A DNA stretch of 64,000 bases from Perkinsus olseni (lineage: Eukaryota > Perkinsozoa > Perkinsida > Perkinsidae): positions 1 to 64,000 of the forward strand of contig JABANP010000222.1 of the NCBI GenBank assembly GCA_013115135.1. Reading direction: 5' to 3'. Both the position numbers and the translations under genes were made by a program. The notes under the pieces were generated by a model, which was not told the origin of the DNA, searched no databases, and saw nothing but the letters and a program-made list of their open reading frames with translations. Positions 45,157 to 56,263 of this stretch are shown one piece after another. How positions within the stretch are numbered: the first letter of the stretch is position 1; each line of letters starts with the position of its first letter.

Positions 45157-46820
45157 ATGGCCTCAGCCATGATCCCATTGGACGCTTCTTCCCAGGGTAC
45201 TTCCCGCGTCACCTACTATGGCCACATGTCATCGCGGTGGGAGCATGGCTCGTCCGACAGTTATGAAGACCCCCGCCGCGCCCTTCCCTGGTCAGGTCCC
45301 TCAGATCCTGCCGGGACATGGTCTTCTGCATGGAGGAGTCAACAACACATCACTTCTCGCATGCCTCACGCCGTGTGAATCAGCTACTACGACGAAGCAC
45401 CCTCGACGCGGCGAGTGTGGTTTCTTTTAGTGTATGGTGATCTGGTGTTTTGCTGCTGCTGCTGCTTCTCTTTCTCTGTATATGGTCGTAGGACCCACGA
45501 GAACAGTGTATGTAATATGACATGACCTTCGGATGGAGCGTGGTGTCACCATCATCAAGCACCATGGAGATGCTGCTTAGATGGGCCAACCCGGGAAGAA
45601 AATTTGAGCGAATAAGGGATCCTCCTATTGACTTGCACAACGCAAAGTTCTGTGCCCCGCCATGATGATGACGATGAAGCGGAGCTCGCCTTAGGAAAAC
45701 AGCAGTTCCGTCTGAGGAAGTGGATTTCTCTCCGCAACATCATGAAGGTGGTCTACTCTGCCGCATGGCACGTCTCAGCTGTCTAAGGTCGTGGCTTTCG
45801 TTATGCCTTCGCCGTGTTGTGTTAACAAGTGGGCACGACAGGAATATCACCCGTCTCGCCGGAGGCGTCAACGAAGACCTCTTTCCATTCTCTGGAACGC
45901 CAGTCTAAGCTCTCCGCTTTCCACTTTATCGTGGTGGTGGTTGAGCCAGCCAGGTTGACAATAGATGGAGCTGCAACGGGATTCGGGGTACATCCATCTG
46001 TTGCTAGCTATTCCGCCTGATGTTATCGGACTTCCTATCGGGTGGCTCCTCATCGCATGATTATCATCATCATCACGGAATCAGTGAAGGGACGAGCTTC
46101 CCCGGTAACAGGGTCGGATGATACACCGGCCATTGATATACTCAATCCCCCTGATTCATCGACGTTAGACTTACGTGGGACTACGATGTTTCAACCCCGT
46201 ATTGAGGACTGTAGCCTCTCCAGCAGTTATCTCCGAGCCTCTAGTTACCTCAGGTACTTCCCGTCACGCATCATCACTACGACAGCGCCGCGGCCGTCAT
46301 CATCATCGGCACAGAAGCCTGCAAGGTGCGCCCTCTGCACTGGAGCCTTTCCTTGACAGACGCATCCACGCTTGTCTTCTGACAGCTCCTGTATTCCTGG
46401 TACCTGCGGGAGGTGCTGGGACTCATGGAGGGGCTTTGGGTGGTGGCTTCCCTTATCTCAGCCCGCCGATCATCCAGGTTAGTATCATCATCGCTACCTT
46501 CTCCTCACGCTCCGACTACACCTCTCGGTCCGCCAACCGAACGGATTGCTGTGCAGGTCCCGCAGATAATCCCAGGCCACGGTTCAATGGGCATGCGTGC
46601 TTCCTCTGCGGACACCTTCTTGATCATGTGTGCGCCATGCAGTCGATGCACCCGAGGAGGTTCAGAGCGCTCCATTGGGGCGTTTTTCTGTCTCTCCCTT
46701 GTCGCGTCGCACAGAAGGGCTGGCCTCGACCAGTTAGGGTTGTTCGTGGCTGCTGTAGACGGCAAAGACACAGAAGATGAATCGTGTGCTTTAAATGGCC
46801 GCCTTCACGATAAGGGTTAG
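45157..46820 (+). CDS. Unidentified proline-rich gene region with a repeated motif
   Basis: Two plus-strand frames (45218-45430 and 46413-46820) share a motif reading QVPQILPGHG and QVPQIIPGHG. The 29-nt DNA behind it differs at 7 sites, nearly all in third codon positions, which argues that both are translated. Each lies in a proline-rich setting (TPAAPFPGQ and TPLGPPTERIAV). A glycine-rich stretch, PAGGAGTHGGALGGGFPYLS, precedes the second. No domain or family is recognised. The exons between them are unresolved and the two motifs could belong to one protein or to two tandem relatives. Confidence 0.35.
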
Positions 46821-47365
46821 CAGCATCGGTCAGCATCTTCCTTCCAGGCGGACAGCGGTTGCAGCAGTCACTGTCTTGGCCATTGTACTTGGCGAGCCCA
46901 GCCCTGCTCGACTGGCCTACTGTACGTTCGCCCCCGTTCTCAAACGAGGCCCTGGTAGGGATGCAGTCTCCAGGCGAGTCCCTTGCCGACATGGAAGCAG
47001 TTAGCAAGGCTCGAGTCAGCGCTAGCCGGATTCCCAACTGTGAAGTTTGTGCTGGCCCGCCGGATGCTCATGGTCTTCCGCACATCCCGCTGAGTTCGAG
47101 CGCACAGAGTCACTATTCAAGAGTGACGAGCTTCCCCAGAGAGGCAGGGACACCGGGAGAGAATGTCACAACCATGACGTTGATGATGGCTTCCTTCGGA
47201 TCCAGGGTTGGGGGAATTTAAATAGGACACGGTCGATCACAATGACGAATCGTGGACCTGCTCGCATGTCTCGCTCGAGCGTAGCCGCTTCCCCCCTCGT
47301 TGAACACTTCGCTCGCCACCCTTTACGTTTCGAGCCTTTTTCATTCCATATCCAGTAGTGAAAAC

Positions 47366-48397
47366 ATGCGTCTCTCCACCCTAGTAGCTGCCCTCCTCGG
47401 TTACCCCATTGTGGAGGGCAACCCATGCCAAGTCGTGTGGATAGTGCGAAGAGAAGGAGACTTGGAAGTCGATATTCAGCGTGTAGCCCACCCTGCTGAG
47501 ACCGTCCGCCCATAGCCGTCCTCTGCTTCCCATCAGGAGCTCAACGAAATCACCGCTGGGTCATCCACGAGCTCCCCTCCGTGCGGAGGTTCTCGACCGA
47601 AGTGGAAGGAGGTTTCCCTTCCGGCCCATTGGTGCCGACCACCAGTAATGTTGTCCTCTTCCCATACCCATCGTTTAGGGATGGATCCTCTACACGAGAG
47701 CTGGAAGCTAAACGGGCGGAGATCGACGAGATCCTCTATGGAGCGGCAAAGGAAGCCCCTTTCTCCGAACATTTTTATCGGAGGCATTGGCCAGGCCGCC
47801 GGCCTAGCGATGCATGTCTCGTAGGCATAGTTCCTAGGTGCCTTCTAGACCGTCTCCTCCTGCAGAATCTTCTTTCCCTTCGAGCTAGCTGGAGTTATCG
47901 CCATCAACCCACAGATCCTCCTGATCACGGCCGATCTATTGAACATGGCGAAAGAGAAATATGATTCAATAGTTGCCGACATTTGGGGCCCGACCAAAGT
48001 CTTCGGCTATTATACTCCGAGGGGACCTCACGTGACCTCCGAGCCCGGACTGCACGCGATGGATGTGCGATCATGCAGCACGCTCCTCCGCAAGTGTCTT
48101 CGTGCATCCTTCTCCCTTGCCCGGCTCAGATACCCTTACGCGGGCAGCTACGGGAGTCGCCTCCAGTGGGCACCGTACGATCCCATTGGCGTTGCAGAAC
48201 TGATGCGGGACAAGTTCAGCCAGCCGAAGTGTTCAATCATCTTCGTTACCGATGATCAACAGACTCCCAAGAACCCGGATTTTCGCACCAATCTCATTGA
48301 AGAGTTGCGCGGACAGAAGACCGTTACCTCACGTTGTGGCTTCGAGTTCCACTACGGATTGGTTCCAGCGGAGCAGATTGATTACGTGAAACGGTAG
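47366..48397 (+). CDS. Putative secreted protein, unidentified
   Basis: The first exon starts MRLSTLVAALLGYPIVEGNP, a short basic then hydrophobic N-terminus with a plausible signal-peptide cut after VEG. Two further exon frames follow on the same strand. One (about 47520-47820) reads WVIHELPSVRRFSTEVEGGF and LEAKRAEIDEILYGAAKEAP, the other (about 47890-48397) reads LNMAKEKYDSIVADIWGP, HAMDVRSCSTLLRKCLRASF and FEFHYGLVPAEQIDYVKR before TAG at 48397. An intron near 47821-47890 with a gtaggc donor and ctag acceptor would join them. The product would be about 300 residues. It matches no family I know. The signal peptide call is by eye. Confidence 0.5.
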
Positions 48398-48423
48398 AGT
48401 TGGAGGTGGGATGCTTGCCGCGC

Positions 48424-49402
48424 ATTGAGTCGAGCTCCTCAGGAGCTCCCCGATCGCGCTAACCGACATCTACGCACATTGCAGAGGACTGTCCAAGACA
48501 GTTCAGAAAGCTCGAAACCTAGGGATACCAGGGGGCCGCATATTTACCTTCGGCCAAGGGGCAGGCAGGGAACTCATAGACATCTGCCGGTGGGTCGCCG
48601 TGTGGTGACTCGGCCATGGTCGAAGATGCTGGTGGGCGCAGGTCCGACATGACGGTCCAGTTCCAGGAAATACCGACGGTGAAAGTGGCCTCGCCCGAAG
48701 TGAAGTGGCGATGGGATGACGTGAGGGCTGTGGTAAGGCAGAGAGGATGACCTCTTTCGGCACAGCCGTCCTCGCTATCGCAGGCCCTCAGCACGATGCG
48801 CAAAGTGAGGAGAGAGCTACTAACTCTGCATAGACGCCGGACTGTTATATTTGCCTACAAGAGTCCGCAGGCGGCTATGAAACGCAAGGCCCTCGAATCT
48901 GAGGTGACTACGGTCTACATACTCGTTAGTTGTGCCCTCCGGGCTCGTAAACTCTCCGCAGGTCGTACGGGAGCTCTCGGTTAATCTCCGGTTCCCAACG
49001 AGAGTGATCAGCCTCGTCCTGCCTGATATGAAGTAAGCCATCGTGCTTGAGCCTGGCTGCTGGCTACGGCGTCCCATCCGCTTGCTGCTGATGTTCAGGC
49101 CTCAAGTCCGCCCTCGCCCTAAGCCTCTATGGATGGGTATGATCCATAGAGTTCTCTCTTTCACGGCACCCGCGCAATCGGCAACTCTCGTGGCTGAGAT
49201 TCCCTTCACAGAGGCCTCCCAGATCGGGTGTGCATCATCAGCAGTTGCTCAACTGGCGCATTGCTTCGATCTCAGGATAATGACCGAACTCCGTGGCAAC
49301 TTCTTCTACCATGTGGGACCAAAACTAAAGCAGGAGATTTCGATATCTCTGGAGAATCTGAAGAGCATCAATTATCCGACAGAAGAGAAGGTGGGAGAGT
49401 AG
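48424..49402 (+). CDS. Unidentified multi-exon gene
   Basis: Exons inferred on the plus strand read IALTDIYAHCRGLSKTVQKA (about 48455-48515), VQFQEIPTVKVASPEVKWRW (about 48655-48715), LSTMRKVRRELLTLHRRRTV (about 48787-48845), VNLRFPTRVISLVLPDMK (about 48980-49035) and finally QIGCASSAVAQLAHCFDLRI and FFYHVGPKLKQEISISLENL to TAG at 49402. The mix of a helical RRELL segment and later beta or alpha pieces is loosely like UVRAG/Vps38-type proteins, but the match is too weak to name. Exon limits are not certain. Confidence 0.4.
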
Positions 49403-50631
49403 CTCATCATTCGTTGCACTGTAGCGTCATTCTTGTAGCTAATGACTGAACTACCGAAGGCGTTCGTTGAATTCCTGGACCCATTCCCAGCCATCAACTT
49501 GTCGGACCTTGCCACTTACACTACTAGACAAGTGAGAGACCACAGGCCTGTATCTTCTGGCACCTCGTGTTCCTTAGGCCCTTGCTAAGCTAAGGGGTTA
49601 TGAGTCTGATGAAAGCGACTGATGTTAAGAACGATCATGCCTGTTGTTCGGAGATGTTGTTGATGTGTCTTTGAGGGGCTGTTGTTGGATTGAATTACAT
49701 GATACGCGATGCCGTCTACCAATAGAAGGAGGTACCCTCTGACAAGACTCGGTTATTGCCTCCAGGGGCGAGCTGTATATGCATAGCCGGTACTCGTTAT
49801 TATGACTTAGCCGCGCCCGGATTACTAGAGTACTCAAGTAGGGAGCCAGTCACAAGATGCTGTGGACAACGATGGCATGGCCATGGTGGAGACCTTCTGA
49901 GCGTAACCATCCGTATCATCATAATCGTCATCTGCCCCTTACCGGTGACGAAGCTGCTTTGCGTGAACCCAGCAGGAGTATAAGCCGCGAGAGGCGAGGA
50001 GTAACCATCTGAAAAGTTCCATCGCTCGAGAGGCAGCCATCGTGATGTGTGGGTGCTGCTGCTGCCTACGTTGCGCAGGTCCGTGGTGGACCTCATCCGG
50101 CTGCATGCCCAACCAATCCATTGCGTGCTCCCTCACCCATAGTCGGACTTCTGGGGAACTCCACGACACTCGGGGGAAGTACCCTCGGGCGCTGCAGTAC
50201 TGCTAGCGAAGGCATGGACGAGGGTTCAGCAGTCCCTACGTGAAACCAGCCTCTCCGTGCTTGGGGTCGTACACCGCACCAAGGGTCCCTTCAGGGTACC
50301 TGTCGGGAGCATGCTCACAAGTCCATGGAAGGGAGTAAGCTACGGTCGATCGATGTCAGCATGAGTTGGAGGGCCGATCCAATCAACCAGCGTGCAGTGC
50401 TTCCACAGAGTTGGCAGCGTCCTCGCCTGCCGTAGAACAACTCCTCACAGGAATTCTCTGGGAGTGGCCGAGGCTCACGATGGGAAGCTTGCATACGTCC
50501 TCGAGAGAAGTGTACTTTCCCAACACCGAGCCCAGTCCAGATAGGCCCGATGGTGGCAGCGGCCCTCCAGTCATCTTCAATACTGGAGTACTGGATTCAA
50601 GATTAACCAACACGGAGGAGCGCCCGGTAGG
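49403..50631. other. Intergenic region, no clear gene
   Basis: About 1.2 kb between convergent genes. Short frames at 49756-49983 and 50366-50635 (plus) and 50383-50613 (minus) lack family matches. The last could be a C-terminal exon of the kinase gene, but no GT-AG join preserves the frame. Confidence 0.35.
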
Positions 50632-52254
50632 CTAAGCGAGAAACTGATGTGATAAAGCGTCTGCAGTAGTAATTCGATGGTGAGGGTCCTTCTCCAGGAG
50701 GCCGCTCAGGAGGTCTTGAGCGGCTCGAGGAACACTCTCCGGTAGCTTGAGGGGATCGTTCAGAATTGATAGCTGCAGTGTGAGGTTGCTACTCGGACTT
50801 GCCTCCGCACCAGTGGGCCGCCAAGGAAGCTTGCCTGAGAAGGGGCGGGACGTCCGGCCTTGATGAGACGAAGATCGCCGGGCCCTGACCTGTGAGCATC
50901 GTGAAAAAGGTAACTCCAACACTCCAGACGTCCCTCGCTTTCCCGCATACTCCCCCGGTGACCGGATCTGAGCGGAAGGGGTGTAAGCTCGGCCATGGCA
51001 GTGGAGGTGACCTCCGGACGAAGCTCGAAATTTCCAGCGACCACGAGAAGAACTCTCACCCTTCCGAAGAAGACTTCCGGCGGGGAGAAGGCGGTCGTGC
51101 CCAAGGCGTCATAGATCTCCATATCGGTCGGATCCTCCTTGAGTACTGCTGTGTTGAAGTCACATAAGGTGAGGTTGGGTATCGGGCCACTGGAAGGGCG
51201 CCTGCAGTAGGCCCCAAGAATAAAGACCATGTGCCACACGGACCAGCGATCTCGTAATGAGCCATCCCCCGCGCTACGTCCTTCCTTCCTCCTCTTCGGC
51301 CTCCCTGAGCCCCCAGGACCAATCGTCTCCCCGCAGGAGTATATTATCAGGCTTTATGTCTTTATGGACGACACCAACTAAACGGATAGCGACTACACGG
51401 ATAACGAGGCCCCCGCTCTCTACCTGCATGGAGCCTGGCAACAGCTATCAACAGCTGCCGAAGCAGCTGAGGTGCGAGAGACCTATCGACGTCATACACC
51501 ATGGGGGTCGACTGGCCTGATCGAAGAGGGTCGCCGACGCTGTGCCTTGCTGAAGCCCTACTGGATGTATCCCGAGATTGGCTGCTCGTAGTGGCCACGT
51601 AGTCGAAGGGGCGACCGTAGGCGTACTGCATGATTTGGCAACCTCCGTACTCGAACGCAAGGATGATGCGATCCTCGCTGGGGGAGGACAGTACTTCATG
51701 TAGAGATATCTACCCACAGGTCGGTGGTACAGGTGTGCCCTGGGATCGAACCCGAGACCTCGGGATTATGAAACGAGAAGTTTGTCCTACCACGTGAGGA
51801 ACTTTCTCCTCCTTCAGCTTCTCTAAAATACGTATCTCGTCTTCAATCAAACTCGTCCCCGACACCAGAGAGACGGACCTGAAAATAGCCTAGCTCCCAA
51901 AGGGGCGAGAAGCCCAACCCAGTACCCTCCCTTGCCGTAGACAGGCAGCCGTTGACGAGCCATAGTGGCCTTAGAGTACTGCTTGATAACCATCCTCCGA
52001 GTGCAACGACCGCGCTCAACGAGGAAGCACGTCTTAACCTGATGGCAAGTAGTGGTCCGAGGAGAGGAAAAGTCAGGCATAGCCACCTTCTGGCCGTAGA
52101 TTCCGGTGTGTATCTTGCGGAATCCTCGATAGTTGTTAATCCTCTTTGAGCCCGCCTCTCTGTTCTTCTTCACCAGCCATATCCTCGATCGCTTCACTTT
52201 CGCCCCGCTGGATCGCAATCCTCGAGGCAGCCCGGTCGGAGTCGACCATTGGTA
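50632..52254 (-). CDS. Protein kinase with DFN in place of DFG
   Basis: A serine/threonine-type kinase domain in many short exons. The Gly loop is IHTGIYGQKV, joined over a 48-nt intron to KTCFLVERGRC. The ATP-binding Lys is in RMVIKQYSK, and the alpha-C Glu is in SLIEDEIRILEKLKEEKV. The hinge region is RIILAFEYGG. The catalytic loop VVHKDIKPDNILLRGDD (near 51340) has Lys in place of the Arg of HRD but keeps the Asp and Asn. The metal-binding motif reads LCDFNTAVLKED, so the Gly of DFG is Asn while the Asp is kept. The activation segment ends GTTAFSPPEVFF. The C-lobe ends LLEKDPHHRITTADALSHQ and a stop at 50632. Catalytic residues are all present. The HxDIKPDN loop recalls CaMKK-like kinases. 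The N-terminal exon is uncertain. Confidence 0.85.
51732..51809 (-). other. tRNA-like sequence at an intron of the kinase gene
   Basis: On the minus strand TCCT and AGGA form a 4-bp D-like stem around CACGTGGT. TTTCATAATCC with flanking CTCG and CGAG resembles a methionine (CAT) anticodon arm, and TCTCGGGTTCGATCCCAGG gives a T-arm with a good B box. The acceptor ends do not pair. Its 5' part overlaps the exon coding for EKVPHV and the rest lies in the intron. It is most likely a tRNA relic or SINE fragment captured by the intron. Confidence 0.35.
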
Positions 52255-52393
52255 AGCCAATCTAGGTTGCGAGAGGGCCTCACAACGAGGTTAAGTCTAC
52301 GTCGTCCCGCGGGAGTGGCAAGCATGCATTCCAGCGCGACCTGCCCTCATCGCCCAGAGCGGAGCTGTCGATCGCAACACTGATAAGACCACT

Positions 52394-53302
52394 TCACCGA
52401 AACGGATAGAACTTTTGCACCAACACGTGGTTCAAGAGGTCCACATATGCACGATCAAATCTCACAAACTCGACATCCCCTCGGACAAGGCTACGATGGA
52501 CCTTCGCCCACGGCATCCAGTCGGCCGCGAGGACTTCACTCGGGTCGAGGTGTAGGTTCTCGAGACGTCCTCGCCAGGGGTATATCGCGACGTGCTTCAA
52601 TCTGACAGGGATGCCTACCATATGGACCACGCCTGCTTGGCTACTCCCGATCCGTATACCCGGGCCCTCGGGCTTCAGTGGCGACGATGCCAACCTCCTC
52701 AAGAGCCGGGGGATCGATGGAGAAGCCCAACTCCTCTCGAACTTCTCTCCCTGCAGATTCCAGCACCTAATACAGACTCGGGAGAACTGCTCAACTCCGC
52801 TATTACTACATCATCATTGCTGTCGACATGACCACCCACAGAGACATCCCACCGGCCAGGGTTTGTGTCCTTGAGGAAGCTCCGCCTTTGCAGCAACACC
52901 GCCTCTGAACTCAACCGCTGGTGACCACGACCTAGTCCCAGGTCCGTTACGCTTCTCCGGATGGTAGAACCAGACGTGGACGCTCCGGTGCCAGAGACCC
53001 TTCGAGTGGCACTCCGCCCTACTCCGCAGAAGGCCCGTTCCTCGACAGACGTCCCTAGACCACGAACCCGACCCCGAGGACGCTTCCCGGACGCCGCCGA
53101 CGGCACACCAGAAATTGCTCCTGCGGGTCCTGGCAGGAACACGCGTAGCCTTCCGAGCAGCCCGGCGACCTAGTGTCCTCACCTGCCCTCCGGAAACCAC
53201 GTTCCGTGAGTCTTGCTGACTGGGCAAGTCCAAGACCGACTCCCACGCCTTCGAGGACCCCACGAGGATAGCGACGGGAAACAGCAAATCGAGAAGCCTC
53301 AT
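52394..53302 (-). CDS. Nudix hydrolase with possible signal peptide
   Basis: A Nudix-fold enzyme that would hydrolyse a nucleoside diphosphate linked to another group. The first exon starts at ATG 53302, MRLLDLLFPVAILVGSSKAW, a plausible signal peptide. A later exon reads RAECHSKGLWHRSVHVWFYH. After a 46-nt intron (52905-52950) comes VLLQRRSFLKDTNPGRWDVS and VGGHVDSNDD. A 43-nt intron (52767-52809) then joins to VLESAGREVREELGF. Together they form the Nudix box G-x5-D-x7-REVREELGF, complete except that Asp replaces the first Glu. The C-terminal part runs VRLKHVAIYPWRGRLENLHL to FYPFR and TGA at 52394. The RECHxKGLWHR segment resembles the Nudix class near IPP isomerase. Substrate unknown. Confidence 0.85.
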
Positions 53303-53664
53303 TAGGCAATTACAAGACGACTTTCACGTTTGATGCTTGGCTGAGCCTTTGCTGGCCATCGTGGCATCGAGCTCACCAACCCTCACTTACAACACAAGGC
53401 GGTGGTGATAATCGAAAACAGCAGTCGTTGCAGCAGTTGGAAACAGCAAGAGGAGGGAGTGACACCTCCAATGACCGCTAAGATCGTTATAGAAGAGTAA
53501 CAGTTAACGTGAAGTGAAGACGATGATGACGATGGAGACGGGGAGGATCACGACGACCTGACGACCATTCTGAGGGGGGACCGTCGCTGGGTTAATCTTG
53601 ACGTTGGTAAGACTCCAAGAGCATCATCATCGTCATTGCACTATGAAGGGTAGCACCGAAGGGT
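53303..53664. other. Intergenic region with acidic-codon-like GA repeats
   Basis: About 360 bp between the Nudix start and the NOP56 stop. It contains a purine-rich gatgatgacgatggagacgg run near 53521-53545 and no gene. Confidence 0.4.
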
Positions 53665-56103
53665 CTACTCGGAATGCTTCTTTGACTTCTTATGCTTATG
53701 CTTCTTCTTAGGAGCCTCCTGAAACAACAGAGACCTCTTACCACTACACTCCATGATCGCCTCCTCACCTCTGCCTCAGGCTCGGCTTCTTCCTCAGCCT
53801 CTTCCTCCTCTACCTCGGCATGCTTACGCTTCTTCTCCTTCTTAGCCTTCTTTTCCTTCTTCTCCTTCTTAGCCTTCTTCTTCTCCACAACCTCTTCCTC
53901 CTCTACCTCAGCAGGGGCCTCCTCAGTGGCCTCAGCCTCCTTCTGGTTCTCTTGGATCTCCTCAACTTCCTTCATAGCCTCACGCATCACCTACAGTTTC
54001 CCCGTGCCTGTGGCCAAGGCGCCTCGACTTCGACTTACATCGACATTCCTCTTAGGCTTAACTCCCTCGGTAGTGAGATACCTCAGCCTCTCCTCGACCT
54101 GGTCCCGCATCTTCTCACCGAAGACAGTGCAACTGCGAGCGGACAAATACCCATCCAGATTGGCAGTCGTTACACTTACGCCTCGGTGGTTCCTGCGGGC
54201 TGGTCGGAGAAGCAATCAATACGTGACGCAAGAGAGCACTTGTTGGCGAGATACCTACCGACGCCGAGAGGAATCCTTCGCTGTGCGCAAGCAAGGCAGG
54301 GGGCATACCTGGATATCCGTCCCTTGTTCTTCTGATTAGCCTTACCGATGAAGCTAGAGTTGTAGATAAGACCGTACTTAGGGGTGTTACCCTTGGTCTT
54401 GAGAGCACGGAAGAGTGCCTTCTCAGCTCCGAGGATTTGTACCGTAGAGGCAGGGTACTTGGCCTATCACAAGAAGCCCTGTGGGGACGATTACATCTGC
54501 GTGAAAACGTCCGGAGCACTCCTAGTTTTCCTACGAAATTCGCCACTCATAGCGTTGGAATAAATCATACAGCATCCCTGGCTCAGCTTTTGCTTTGCTC
54601 ATTGAGTTATATGCATCAAGAATCTTTCGCTAGCCATCACCGCCAGGGAGCTTTCGACGCTACGACATACCAGATTCGTGAGGGACCCGGCATGGGAGAT
54701 CAGCCTAGCTCCGACGGTATCGCCAATGAGGGTGGCTAGGTTGGGCGCGACGACGTCCATCTTGCCGTGGAGGTAGTCGGTGAGATTGCGACGCATCTCG
54801 GATAGGGAGATGACCTGTACACAGGGCGAATGGAAAGTCTAACGTTTAGACGGGAAGGGGATACCTGCTTGGCGAAGTGCTCAATGTTGGCCATATCCAT
54901 CTCGACGATATCCTGACCCATGGAAGTGCGGCAGGCCTTCTCCAACTCCTTAGCAGTCTCCTCGTCACCACCGCAGGCCTCTACAACCTAGAGGAGGACA
55001 TGAGAAGGGACGGGGGAAGGCCAGTGGGGTACCTCAGACATCCTGTCATCCCAGTCGAAGTCGTCCTTGAGTCTGATAAGGCAGGCCAACTTGGCGAAGA
55101 CCTCGTTATCAGTGACGATCTTGGCCATCTCGGGGAAGTGCCACGAGTACCTACGTTCGCTTCTAGGCTGCGTTCAGCAACGGATGGTACGGCCTACCAC
55201 TCCCTCACGCGCATCGCGAAGGTGTTGATGTTCTTGTCGAGACCATCGAGGATGGCAATGGCGTTGATGATGGGCTTGTCCTGACGGTTGGGGTCGAACT
55301 GCATCTTGTTCCGAGAGTAAGCATGGCCGAGACCGCATCTGGGGAGGGTCATGGTCCTCAGGGAGAAGCAGAGCGGAGGAAGCCTACCTAGCCTTGTCGA
55401 GATCGGACTCATCCATCTTGACCATCTTGGCGACGTGCTGGCGGCAACCACGGAGCATGTCCCTCACTGACTGGGAGTAGGTAACCTAAGGCGAGCACTA
55501 GTCAGTACGGCAATGGCTTGATATGGTGGTACCTGGAAGCCAAGCTCATTGAGAGAGTCACCGAGCTTGGGGTCGGCAACGCCCAACTTGTAGGCAGCGG
55601 CCTTCTTCTTTTTCTTGCTCTGCGTCGTCAAGTGCATCGACAGGAAGTCCCTCAGCTCATCAGTGCACTCGCCTGGCCAAGAGAGGCGTCACCACCGCCA
55701 ACACCGCATGCCACCCACACTACCAGCGACGATGGCGTTGATATTGGACAGGGCAACCTCGGCAGAGGTGAAGGGGAAGGAAGGCTCGGAGCTTTACCAG
55801 ACTACATGCAAACAGGGATCGTCTCACATCTCATTTCAACGTCGTTTCCGTCATTTTCCGGTTTGCGAAGAGAATACTGCCGCACAAAGCTCCGGCCAGT
55901 CTATCACTGGCAGCCCATTCCCCAGCTCATCCAGTTTTCCCGAGCCCCCCAAGGCCAGCGGCACCCGGTCACCTCATGAAGTCCTTGAGATTGTCAGTCT
56001 GTACCGCACCCTCATCGATGTTTCCAAGCTCATCGTACTGGTCACGTACGAACAGAGCATAGCCTGATGCCGTCTCTAGCAATAAGTAGAGGTCGATGCT
56101 CAT
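53665..56103 (-). CDS. NOP56: Nucleolar protein NOP56 (box C/D snoRNP core)
   Basis: NOP56 bridges fibrillarin and NOP58 in box C/D snoRNPs, which guide rRNA 2'-O-methylation in the nucleolus. The start ATG at 56103 gives [20 protein letters not shown]. Further exons give [96 protein letters not shown] (Nop domain), [10 protein letters not shown], and [20 protein letters not shown]. The last two exons are the Lys/Glu tail, ending [13 protein letters not shown] at TAG 53665. The [11 protein letters not shown], SMGxDI and FGEKxRxQVEERL blocks match NOP56 rather than NOP58. About ten introns of usually under 60 nt are present. It is divergent from RPS6 with starts 160 bp apart. Confidence 0.95.
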
Positions 56104-56263
56104 CGTCAACTGTCAACTATATGAAGGGGGACCCCTTGGCTCACCGGTGCCAAGTCAAACTTCGCTCCGCGATTTTCGTATCTCGCTCGCCCTAGGGGCT
56201 GTGAGTTTGATCGATAAAGGCCTCTCTCTCACCTTTCGAGTGCAGTCGGCCCGCCCAGCCACC
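56104..56263. promoter_or_regulatory. Shared upstream region of NOP56 and RPS6
   Basis: 160 bp separate the two start codons, which point away from each other. Any promoters for both genes must overlap here or reach into the genes. A pyrimidine-rich stretch (ctctctctcacctttcgagtgcag) at 56222-56245 just before the RPS6 ATG could be a trans-splice acceptor, as used in perkinsids, or a 5' TOP-like tract. Confidence 0.4.

Noticed and set aside
49800..50096. Overlapping short ORFs near 50 kb as genes
   Set aside because: They overlap on both strands with no codon pattern, domain or splice logic.
53692..54339. Two overlapping plus-strand ORFs rich in Ser, Phe and Leu, looking like membrane proteins
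   Set aside because: They are the antisense of the lysine/glutamate-rich tail of NOP56. The minus strand has the real protein and its splice sites.
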